DNA of 6,782 nt from RUG11237 sp045126515 (GCA_045126515.1 JBGVOM010000121.1:1-6782), one strand, 5' to 3'; shown: positions 1 through 5,240, counted from the stretch's first letter. Made by a program: numbers and translations. The notes: generated by a model not told the origin, from the letters alone.

Positions 1-173
1 AAACTCTCTTGCTTTTTACAAATTTCATATCCTTTAGATTCGCCCAATTTAGTGTACTTATCAAGGAAATCATCCACTTTAAAATAATATAAACCATATT
101 TCTTTGAAATCATTTCTGCTATTGTGCTTTTCCCACTGCAAGGCGAACCACCTATATAATATGTATTTATCAT
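1..173 (-). CDS. P-loop nucleotide kinase-like ATPase, N-terminal part (gene runs off the left edge)
   Basis: Seen: an open frame starts at ATG 173 and runs off the left edge after 57 codons. It begins MINTYYIGGSPCSGKST, a Walker A loop (GSPCSGKST, residues 9-17) right at the N-terminus, followed by a short helix and then VDDFLD (about residues 37-42), as in small nucleoside or shikimate kinase-like P-loop proteins. The start is supported by a GGAGG at 178-183 with 5 nt spacing. Known: this arrangement (glycine-rich loop at residues 8-17, DD motif about 25 residues later) is typical of small-molecule kinases and AAA-labelled P-loop proteins of Firmicutes. Inference: it is probably a cytosolic phosphotransferase or ATP-binding protein of unknown substrate. 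It has its own promoter upstream and lies beyond the recombinase terminator, so it may be chromosomal flank rather than part of the mobile element. Confidence 0.72.
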   Translation of the reverse strand, partial: MINTYYIGGSPCSGKSTIAEMISKKYGLYYFKVDDFLDKYTKLGESKGYEICKKQES

Positions 174-196
174 CTATGCCTCCTAATATATGATTA

Positions 197-229
197 CTAT
201 TTACAAGATGATACAGTCCAAATCTCCAT
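197..229 (-). CDS. possible 10-residue leader peptide (MEIWTVSSCK)
   Basis: A ten-codon frame, MEIWTVSSCK then TAG, begins at ATG 229. It has a strong GGAGG at 238-242 and 8 nt spacing, and lies between a good promoter and the start of the P-loop gene. It could be a leader peptide controlling that gene, or the stump of a longer gene cut off by rearrangement. I see no clear attenuator hairpin between it and the next start, so regulation is only a guess. Confidence 0.3.
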   Translation of the reverse strand: MEIWTVSSCK

Positions 230-267
230 AATTATATCCTCCATCAAATTCAAGTTTATCTCACTCA

Positions 268-295
268 ATTATACCACAGCTTCCTATCTGGACAA
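268..295 (-). promoter_or_regulatory. sigma-70/SigA-type promoter for the P-loop gene
   Basis: On the minus strand a perfect -10 TATAAT (268-273) is preceded by TGTGG, which gives the TG of an extended -10 with non-canonical spacing. A -35-like TTGTCC (290-295, 4 of 6 matches to TTGACA) lies 16 nt further upstream. The promoter points left towards the 10-codon frame and the P-loop gene. It lies downstream of the recombinase terminator, which separates the two transcription units. Confidence 0.55.
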
Positions 296-390
296 CAACA
301 TTCTCTTTGTAAAACAAAATTTATCCCAAACACCCTATCGTTTTTTCCACCTCATTCCATTCTTTGCATACACTCCTATTATTTTCACCA

Positions 391-435
391 CAAAAAATCT
401 CCTACCCTAACCGTTACGGTTTGAGTAGGAGATTT
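391..435 (-). terminator. intrinsic terminator after the serine recombinase gene
   Basis: An 11-bp perfect stem (395-405 with 425-435) encloses a second 5-bp stem (409-413 with 417-421). On the minus strand it is followed directly by a run of six T (392-397). It lies 50 nt after the recombinase stop codon and is oriented to end that transcript. The opposite strand has no good T-run, so it is probably one-directional. Confidence 0.8.
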
Positions 436-484
436 GATTATTTACTTAATTTTCAGAACCTTTGTATAAAGGATATCTTACTTA

Positions 485-2161
485 TTATTGATAGCTGCCT
501 GTACTGGTGTCAGCACAACACAATAATTTAGGGCTTGTCTGATTCTTCTTCATTCCGGACGTATCTATCGACAATCGCTGATACTGATTACCAAGTGCCG
601 GATTAAGAATCCATGTAAATACACCCTTATCAAAAATAATCTGCTCAACATACTGGTCAATGATTGTACTTGGTATCTTACGTTTTGCATCAAAGGCTTT
701 CATTTGTATAAACTCTGCCAAGCCTTTCATCCTATCTTCAACGATACTGTCTTTTTCTGCATCCAGAATTTTCTGTCTGTGTTCAATATTCGATTGTTCT
801 AACCGAAGAATCTGGTCTTCAATCTTTTGCTTCTTATCACGGAATATCTCTCTCGAAATATCCCCTTCTGCACATAAATCAACAAGAACGGCAATCTTAC
901 CTTTCAGCTTATCAATCTCTTTTATGTTAGATTCAATTTTGTCCTTTTCAACAGACTTAGTATTCTTAATCGAATGAATCTCGCCAATCATTTCCATAGC
1001 AGTATAATAAATCGCCTGCTTATTTTTCACGAGCTTCTTGAAAAGGAAATCTGCCTGAACTTCTAACTTCCACTCTGTAAATGTCGTGTTCTCACAGATA
1101 TTGTCAATTGATAAACCCTTCTTAATTCGTGCCGCTTTTGTTCCAGTCTGCAACTGATTGTAGCACTGGTAGATAAATGACTTATCCCCATTTTTTGCAA
1201 CATATGTAACACGGCGGTTCATGGCATGATTACATGTACATCTTGCCTTTTTCACCCATACGCTCTTTGCCTGCGACTTACCATAATTTTTCCCATCTGC
1301 TTTTTTAATGCTTCTGGTACTCAACATGCGTTGCACGGCATCAAAATCCTCTGGTGAAACAAGTATCTCATGTGTTCCTTGCACATAAACTTTTTCGATT
1401 TCTCCATGATTATTGATTTTCTTCTGCGTTAAATAATCCGGAACATACTGCTTACGATATTCGATTCTTCCACAGTAAAATGAGTTCTTGAGTACTCGAT
1501 TAATATTCCCTGCTTGCCATTTGGTAAGCCCGGATGCAGTTCGATACCCCTCCTGCTCCATAATATCTTGAATCTTACGAACTCCGTTTCCCTGTAGGTA
1601 TAATTCAAAAATACGTCTAACAGCCTTTGCTTGTTCCTCATCAACAACCATCTTGTCTCCGATTCGAGTATAACCTAGGATATTTCCATTCCCATACAAT
1701 ACCCCATTCTTAAATGAAATCATCTGTCCTGCTTTTACTCTCTGGGATATTTTCTTACTCTCATTCTGAGCCAAAGTTGCCATGATTGATAAACGCAGCT
1801 CTCCATCCTCATCATTCAGTGTCCAGATATTATCTTCGGTAAACCATACCTCAACACCATAAGTTCGGAGCAATCTCGTCTGTTGCAAAGTATCTACGAT
1901 ATTTCTTGCAAATCGTGATACTTCTCTTGTGATAATCAAATCAAACCTTCGGTTCTTTGCATCTTCCATCATCCTTAAAAAAGACTCTCTTTTGTGAATA
2001 GATGTACCGGTGATTCCTTCATCAATATATCTATCCACTAATTCCCATTCAGGATGACGCTTTAGTATTTCGTCATAGTACTGCACTTGGTTTTCCAAGG
2101 CTGAAATCTGTGCTTCATGTTCCGTAGATACACGAGCATAGATAACTACTCTTCGCTTCAT
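485..2161 (-). CDS. large serine recombinase (integrase/transposase of an integrative element)
   Basis: Cuts and rejoins DNA at attachment sites through a phosphoserine intermediate, moving its element in and out of the chromosome. Numbering from the chosen 558-residue start, the resolvase domain (about 4-145) shows YARVST with nucleophile Ser12, the conserved arginines in ITREVSRFARN (R79, R83, R86), and the long helix after DGELRLSIMATLAQNES. A recombinase domain follows (about 160-285), then a poor zinc ribbon (C308, C310, C333, C356) and a charged coiled coil (about 400-470). The length is normal for the large serine family (TnpX/phiC31-type). I chose ATG 2161 over ATG 2209 because GAGAGGTG sits just before it, MKRRVVIYARVST is the usual N-terminus, and the extra 16 codons cover an inverted repeat. 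It lies downstream of the SHOCT-like gene and ends just before a terminator. The family is sure; the target site is unknown. Confidence 0.95.
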   Translation of the reverse strand: MKRRVVIYARVSTEHEAQISALENQVQYYDEILKRHPEWELVDRYIDEGITGTSIHKRESFLRMMEDAKNRRFDLIITREVSRFARNIVDTLQQTRLLRTYGVEVWFTEDNIWTLNDEDGELRLSIMATLAQNESKKISQRVKAGQMISFKNGVLYGNGNILGYTRIGDKMVVDEEQAKAVRRIFELYLQGNGVRKIQDIMEQEGYRTASGLTKWQAGNINRVLKNSFYCGRIEYRKQYVPDYLTQKKINNHGEIEKVYVQGTHEILVSPEDFDAVQRMLSTRSIKKADGKNYGKSQAKSVWVKKARCTCNHAMNRRVTYVAKNGDKSFIYQCYNQLQTGTKAARIKKGLSIDNICENTTFTEWKLEVQADFLFKKLVKNKQAIYYTAMEMIGEIHSIKNTKSVEKDKIESNIKEIDKLKGKIAVLVDLCAEGDISREIFRDKKQKIEDQILRLEQSNIEHRQKILDAEKDSIVEDRMKGLAEFIQMKAFDAKRKIPSTIIDQYVEQIIFDKGVFTWILNPALGNQYQRLSIDTSGMKKNQTSPKLLCCADTSTGSYQ

Positions 2162-2179
2162 ATAGCACCTCTCATTCCT

Positions 2180-2211
2180 AAATGCTATACTATGAACCTT
2201 GTATAGCATTT
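2180..2211. promoter_or_regulatory. 11-bp inverted repeat before the recombinase gene (operator or RNA hairpin)
   Basis: AAATGCTATAC (2180-2190) and GTATAGCATTT (2201-2211) form perfect 11-bp arms around a 10-nt loop. The repeat lies 19 nt upstream of the recombinase ATG. It could be a repressor operator or an RNA hairpin limiting translation. A further partial copy, TATAGCAC, overlaps the ribosome binding site at 2162-2169. It is not a terminator, because no T-run follows on the minus strand. Confidence 0.6.
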
Positions 2212-2232
2212 ATTATAAGTTAGAAATTTTTA

Positions 2233-2430
2233 TTAATCAACGTGAATCTGATATTTCGCACGAACAAGATTTAGTTCCTCCAAGGAAATCATATTTGCTT
2301 CATACATCTCCTTGATGATACTGTAAGCTGCCAAGGTAATTGCCTGTGCTTCTACTTCTGCATCAAACTCAAGTTCATGCACAATATTTAATTGTTCTGT
2401 AGTCTCTGGCAATTCCTTTGACATTCGCAT
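2233..2430 (-). CDS. small SHOCT-like protein (65 aa)
   Basis: The 65-residue protein begins MRMSKELPETTEQ. Its acidic N-terminal half is followed by IIKEMYEANMISLEELN (residues 38-54), which resembles the short SHOCT fold (a helix, then a glycine/asparagine turn, then I-S/T-x-E-E-hydrophobic). Known: SHOCT-like small proteins are often encoded beside serine recombinases and other mobile-element genes in Firmicutes, with undefined roles. Inference: it could assist the recombinase, for example as a directionality factor, or act as a small regulator; no DNA-binding motif is evident. The start at 2430 is supported by AAAGGAG four nt upstream. The recombinase gene follows 71 nt after its stop, so the two are probably co-transcribed, with the inverted repeat between them. 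An alternative start two codons in (2424) is possible. Confidence 0.75.
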   Translation of the reverse strand: MRMSKELPETTEQLNIVHELEFDAEVEAQAITLAAYSIIKEMYEANMISLEELNLVRAKYQIHVD

Positions 2431-2458
2431 CTTGCTCCTTTCTTAAAATTTGGTTGCC

Positions 2459-2494
2459 CGGTAGGGTGTAAACCAATATGTAAACTACCTACCG
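2459..2494. promoter_or_regulatory. inverted repeat with two TGTAAAC boxes upstream of the SHOCT-like gene
   Basis: CGGTAGG (2459-2465) and CCTACCG (2488-2494) form 7-bp arms. The interval between them contains TGTAAAC twice (2467-2473 and 2479-2485), 12 nt apart. This lies between 29 and 64 nt before the SHOCT-like start. It could be an operator or a hairpin in the leader RNA. The same heptamer occurs twice more near 2612-2629. Confidence 0.5.
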
Positions 2495-2611
2495 AAAAAC
2501 TTTTAAAACTCTATAATGTACCTCAATTTTTTAATATTTTTTATTTACTGGTTTCTTGGTTAATATTTATGGTATTCCTCTTAGAATAAGGCTTTACAGC
2601 CAAAACCAAGT

Positions 2612-2633
2612 TGTAAACTAGCTGTAAACTAGC
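2612..2633. repeat. tandem 11-bp repeat, two copies of TGTAAACTAGC
   Basis: Two exact adjacent copies lie just downstream of the VapE-like stop codon (2612-2622 and 2623-2633). An inverted partial copy, TTTACAGC, occurs at 2593-2600. Spacing of one helical turn between the copies suggests protein binding. Together with the boxes at 2467-2485 there are four TGTAAAC heptamers in this 222-bp gap. They are candidate binding sites for a recombinase accessory factor or repressor. Confidence 0.55.
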
Positions 2634-2652
2634 ACCTCTTGGTATACAGTTT

Positions 2653-3969
2653 TTAATCAAATGGCAGCTCTATCTGCTCCGGTACAGGAACGAAGTCTAC
2701 ACTTGTATCATCTGCTTGGTTTATGCATTCAAAATACTTTTGCATACCATACTCTGAAAATCGTTTTACTTTTCCACCGGAGTCTACCCAACCACCAATT
2801 CCATTACGTAAAATATCTGCAATCTCATTTGATTCTCGGCGATCTGGCTTACCCATATTTCCCAGAGCCTTTTGATATAGTTCGATAATACAGACTACAG
2901 TCTTATTGTTTGCTTCCAGATATGCCTCAATCAAACCTCTGTCCGTATCCTCTCCCATAAATTGCTCACGATATACAACCAAACGCTTTTCAGCCTCTTC
3001 CGATAAACACAAACTGTAATCTCCCTGCAGATACAAAACCATAATTTCTGCCCACATCTGTTCAAAATAAGCTCTGCTCTCCTTCTCGTTGGCGTAAATA
3101 TGGCAATCTGCATTGGCAGCACAAGTCTCCATCGGAATAAATCTTCTGTTTCCGGTTCTGTCAAACGGCAGGAAATTCTTTTTATTGGAAGTTCCTGCAA
3201 ACACACATTGACGCTTCACATCCTTTGGATGCTTGTCATACGGAACCTTATAGGTATCCTTTTGCCTACTTAAAAATGCTTTATTTTCTTCTATGGATTT
3301 CACACTCGCTGTCGGTATCATTTCTGCCATTTCTACTATCCAATGTCCCTGTAATCTACGGACAATATTCTCATCATCCAAACGCTTCATATCATCCGTA
3401 AACCACTCATCATCTAATGCCAGCAATCGAAAGAAAGCCGACTTCCCATCACCTTGTCCCCCTACCAGGCAAAGCATAAGTTCGAACTTGCACCCCGGAT
3501 GATAAATTCGTTCCAACGCACCAAACATAAATACCTTAAGTGCTTCTTCTGATAATGATGATTTCTCCACTCCAAGAAAGTGCCTCATTGCATCTGCTAC
3601 ACGTGGAGTACCATCCCACATCAATGCTTCCAACCGGTCACGTATCGGATGATACTCATTGTCTGCTGCTACTAATCTGACTGCACTATCCACCAATTTA
3701 TCCGCACCTACAATTTCATACTCTTCGAGGATAAGATAGATTTGATGGAGGTCATCGTCTTCCAATGTATGCGTGTCTTTTCTCCAAGGTGTTTCTCCAA
3801 CAACATCCACTCGACCGGTCAACAGATTTTTCTTCAACTTCCCTTTAAGCACTGGGTCACACTCCAAAACAGTCATACAATTTCTTCGTGTCTTTCGCAC
3901 TACGCCTCGCTCATTCACCTCCAGCAGTTCTCGCACATCTGCTCGGATCTGCTTCAATTCTTGCGTCAA
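2653..3969 (-). CDS. VapE-like / primase-C-terminal type ATPase (putative replication helicase)
   Basis: Putative replicative ATPase or helicase of the mobile element. With the TTG start the protein has 438 residues. Seen: Walker A VGGQGDGKS (about residues 169-177, Lys176), Walker B-like IVEMAEM (about 211-217), sensor region FAGTSNKKNFLPFDRTGNRRF (about 258-277) with the likely arginine finger in GNRRF. These identify the virulence-associated E family, related to superfamily 3 helicases. Family members often carry an N-terminal primase; this one has only about 160 residues before the Walker A and no recognisable primase motif. Start choice: the longest frame begins at ATG 3999 with a weak ribosome site, whereas TTG 3969 has AGGAGG (3979-3984) at 9 nt, so I prefer TTG. 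The 5' end overlaps the 66-residue gene by 59 nt, suggesting translational coupling. Function is inferred from the family; the start is uncertain. Confidence 0.9.
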   Translation of the reverse strand: MTQELKQIRADVRELLEVNERGVVRKTRRNCMTVLECDPVLKGKLKKNLLTGRVDVVGETPWRKDTHTLEDDDLHQIYLILEEYEIVGADKLVDSAVRLVAADNEYHPIRDRLEALMWDGTPRVADAMRHFLGVEKSSLSEEALKVFMFGALERIYHPGCKFELMLCLVGGQGDGKSAFFRLLALDDEWFTDDMKRLDDENIVRRLQGHWIVEMAEMIPTASVKSIEENKAFLSRQKDTYKVPYDKHPKDVKRQCVFAGTSNKKNFLPFDRTGNRRFIPMETCAANADCHIYANEKESRAYFEQMWAEIMVLYLQGDYSLCLSEEAEKRLVVYREQFMGEDTDRGLIEAYLEANNKTVVCIIELYQKALGNMGKPDRRESNEIADILRNGIGGWVDSGGKVKRFSEYGMQKYFECINQADDTSVDFVPVPEQIELPFD

Positions 3970-4111
3970 GTTTCTCCACCTCCTCTTTGTAAAAATCATA
4001 GAACTCTAAAACTTCTTCCTTTGTTCCAAACAAGAGTCCGTCCAAGTAATAATCCACTCTTACAGCCAGTTCCAAAGCTTCTGTAAATAAACCGTGCCAC
4101 TCTTCATCCAT
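3911..4111 (-). CDS. unrecognised small acidic protein (66 aa)
   Basis: The 66-residue frame begins MDEEWHGLFTEALELAVRVD and continues with an acidic, helical stretch (YYLDGLLFGTKEEVLEFYDFY, then EEVEKLDAR), which looks like real amphipathic protein. The last 13 residues, overlapping the VapE-like gene, look less protein-like. Its ATG lies inside the end of the preceding gene, with an 8-nt overlap (4104-4111), as in translational coupling. Its 3' end overlaps the VapE-like gene by 59 nt. The frame stays open further upstream to ATG 4186, but that extension overlaps the preceding gene and does not look native. A perfect hairpin covers the GGAG before the start. I do not recognise a family; its position suggests a replication or mobilisation accessory. 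Confidence 0.55.
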   Translation of the reverse strand: MDEEWHGLFTEALELAVRVDYYLDGLLFGTKEEVLEFYDFYKEEVEKLDARIEADPSRCARTAGGE

Positions 4112-4355
4112 CCGTTTTGGAGCATTCTCCAAAATTCTCCTCATAATAATCCAACTCAACAGTTTCAAAACTAATGCCGTCATCATTTTCCTGCTTGAAC
4201 AAACGAATACCTCTCTGATAATCCCAGTTCACGTTTTCAAGCATTCTCACAGCATCTATATGGTCGCTCTTCGCAACATCAAATTGTCGGTCATTATGCT
4301 TCGGATTATATGCACCGTTCTTGCCACTTCTTCCATTGTGATTTGTTGCTTTCAT
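4104..4355 (-). CDS. 83-residue protein resembling the N-terminus of a MobV/Pre-like mobilisation protein; probably truncated
   Basis: Translation from ATG 4355 is well supported by AAAGGAG seven nt upstream. The product begins MKATNHNGRSGKNGAYN, followed by PKHNDRQFD and DHIDAVRMLENVNWDYQ, and ends YYEENFGECSKTDG. From memory of the family, NHNGR...KHNDR...HI...N..W followed by a tyrosine-rich YYEE.F segment is how a clostridial group of plasmid mobilisation/recombination (Pre/MobV-like) proteins begins; those proteins are several hundred residues long. Here the frame stops where homologues usually continue into the catalytic relaxase part. Inference: a deletion has joined the Mob N-terminus to the VapE-like module, leaving a fragment that cannot nick DNA. 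It could instead be a short protein retained for oriT binding or for coupling translation of the next gene. The family match is not verified. Confidence 0.6.
   Translation of the reverse strand: MKATNHNGRSGKNGAYNPKHNDRQFDVAKSDHIDAVRMLENVNWDYQRGIRLFKQENDDGISFETVELDYYEENFGECSKTDG
4115..4134. promoter_or_regulatory. 8-bp hairpin before the 66-residue gene
   Basis: TTTTGGAG (4115-4122) and CTCCAAAA (4127-4134) form a perfect 8-bp stem with a 4-nt loop. It ends 3 nt before the ATG at 4111. On the minus strand the only Shine-Dalgarno-like GGAG near that start lies inside the stem. Translation of the 66-residue gene may therefore depend on ribosomes arriving from the overlapping upstream gene. Confidence 0.45.
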
Positions 4356-4439
4356 TTGCTTCTCCTTTCAAAAAATATTTGCGAAGAGTAATTTGGTCTT
4401 GCTGCAATTTCTTCTGCCGGCATTCAAATTGCGTCAAAT

Positions 4440-4580
4440 AATACCCAGTACGGCACGACGCAACGTCATGCCTACTGGGCAAGGCTGCCGCCCTTGACCT
4501 GCGCAGGAGTTCCGCCTCCTGCACCACGGCTTCCGCTCGAGATACATCTTCCTTTTTCCCGGGAAGGAAGATTATCTCAA
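4440..4580. other. candidate oriT: cluster of strong hairpins
   Basis: Hairpin 1 pairs CCCAGTA, GGCA and GACG (4444-4460) with CGTC, TGCC and TACTGGG (4464-4479): 15 bp, one bulge, one mismatch and a 3-nt loop. A small stem follows, CAAGG/CCTTG (4480-4496). Hairpin 2 is GCAGGAG/CTCCTGC (4503-4522), overlapping the perfect palindrome CCTGCGCAGG (4498-4507). Hairpin 3 pairs 4539-4554 with 4564-4578 (15 bp with one bulged C). The block is clearly more GC-rich than its surroundings and starts about 85 nt upstream of the Mob-like gene, where transfer origins usually lie. An RNA element is the main alternative. No nick site is identified. Confidence 0.45.
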
Positions 4581-4645
4581 GCTGCCTCACCCAAATGACT
4601 GTCCATCTTAATCGTGGGCAACTCAACGACTACTGCCTATTCATC

Positions 4646-4717
4646 CTAAAAATCTGTCGCTTCGTCTATCACGATCATTTGTGTGTAATATTTTTCTTTG
4701 TCATATTCTTTTACTCT
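4646..4717 (-). pseudogene. possible C-terminal stub of a lost gene
   Basis: A 23-codon frame reads VKEYDKEKYYTQMIVIDEAT then DF and TAG, with no proper start before a TGA at 4718-4720. The mix of residues looks protein-like. It may be the tail of a gene cut by deletion, or chance in A-rich DNA. No family is recognised. Confidence 0.2.
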
Positions 4718-4731
4718 TCATATAGTACTTA

Positions 4732-5070
4732 GGGTTCGAAATCGCTAATTGCAAAAAATCAGTCAAATTTTTTCAAAAAATTTTTCATTCCCTCATTTCG
4801 TATGTGGTAACGTTTTTTCATTTTGACTACTTTTATCCCTCTATTAATTTCTTTCGGGTCAAAAAAAGCTGATTGCAAAAATGAAACCAAATTTCTTTCA
4901 AAATTTTCTCTTTACATATTTATTGTGGTAACCTTTTTTGCCTTTGCCTAATTTCTACTTTCATAAGTTATATGGAGTCAAAAAAAGCTGATGGTAAAAA
5001 ATCAACGAAATTTTTTCAAAATATTTTCATATTTAATGTGGTAGCATTCATTTCCCACGCCTAATCTCAC
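4732..5070. repeat. three imperfect direct repeats of about 120 bp
   Basis: Units begin near 4732, 4856 and 4974. Each starts with GGGTC/GGAGTC-like sequence, then GCTRATKGYAAAAA (4744, 4868, 4987), then a CAAATTTTTTCAAAA-like A/T tract, then TGTGGTAAC or TGTGGTAGC (4803, 4924, 5037). Copies 2 and 3 also share CCTAATYTCW (4946, 5061). The A/T tracts occur at repeated spacing and could bend or melt the DNA. The arrangement is iteron-like and may serve a replication origin or partition site; no consensus DnaA box is evident. Confidence 0.6.
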
Positions 5071-5073
5071 TTC

Positions 5074-5143
5074 TGGTCCCCGGGACCAAAGGTTGCAACT
5101 TCTGGTCATCGTGACCAAAAGTGACCTGAGGACATAATGTCCT
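5074..5143. promoter_or_regulatory. three phased 15-bp palindromes
   Basis: TGGTCCCCGGGACCA (5074-5088), TGGTCATCGTGACCA (5103-5117) and AGGACATAATGTCCT (5129-5143) are each perfect, with 6- or 7-bp arms. Their centres lie 29 and 26 nt apart. The first two share ACTTCTGGTC on their left side (5069-5078 and 5098-5107). They look like binding sites for a dimeric protein; no regulator gene is visible beside them. Confidence 0.55.
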
Positions 5144-5157
5144 AAAGTAATATAAAA

Positions 5158-5233
5158 TCGAGTAGGAGGGAAATTTAACTAAATTTCCCGACCTCTCACA
5201 CCACCGTGCGTACCGTTCGGTACACGGCGGTTC
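5158..5233 (-). ncRNA. group II intron domains V and VI
   Basis: Domain V: a 9-bp stem (5200-5208 with 5223-5231, one G-U pair), a two-base bulge (5209-5210) and a distal stem TACC/GGTA with a 4-nt GAAC loop, the usual 34-nt shape of the catalytic hairpin. Domain VI: GAG-AGG (5192-5197) pairs with CCT-A-CTC (5160-5166), leaving an unpaired A (complement of 5163) as branch point, capped by a 10-bp stem (5168-5177 with 5180-5189). The predicted 3' splice site is after the AT at 5158-5157. Confidence 0.82.
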
Positions 5234-5240
5234 AATCAAC

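Larger units (their letters stand above)
174..484. other. intergenic region between the recombinase gene and the P-loop gene
   Basis: This 311-bp gap holds the recombinase terminator (391-435), a promoter (268-295), a possible leader peptide (197-229) and the ribosome binding site of the P-loop gene (178-183). I see no other gene or tRNA. If the mobile element ends on this side, its attachment site probably lies between about 296 and 390 or around the terminator, but no repeat within the window confirms it. Confidence 0.5.
4356..5156. other. 800-bp gene-free region with hairpins, direct repeats and palindromes
   Basis: No convincing gene lies here. The frame at 4306-4626 on the minus strand runs through the hairpin block and has no supporting ribosome site or protein-like composition. 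From left to right the region holds the ribosome site of the Mob-like gene, a GC-richer hairpin block (4440-4580), a short protein-like stub (4646-4717), three imperfect 120-bp repeats (4732-5070) and three palindromes (5074-5143). It ends at the group II intron boundary. The layout suggests a cis-acting transfer or replication region. Confidence 0.55.

Noticed and set aside
660..977. 105-residue plus-strand frame with hydrophobic, Cys/Ser-rich text
   Set aside because: Antisense to the recombinase coiled coil; reverse complement of Lys/Glu-rich codons gives Phe/Leu/Ser runs that mimic membrane protein.
3742..4086. 114-residue plus-strand open frame
   Set aside because: Antisense to the VapE-like gene and the 66-residue gene; Ser/His/Leu-rich shadow composition and no ribosome site noted.
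4306..4626. 106-residue minus-strand open frame (starts MSCPRLRW)
   Set aside because: It runs through the hairpin block and overlaps the well-supported Mob-like gene in another frame. It has no good ribosome site and its Arg/Ala/Ser-rich text reflects GC-rich palindromic DNA.
4803..5045. TGTGGTAAC cores as DnaA boxes
   Set aside because: The reverse complement GTTACCACA differs from TTATCCACA at three positions, so I call them only iteron-like cores.
4732..5143. CRISPR array
   Set aside because: The repeats are about 120 bp, diverged and only three, and the palindromes differ in sequence; there is no short identical repeat with unique spacers and no cas gene.
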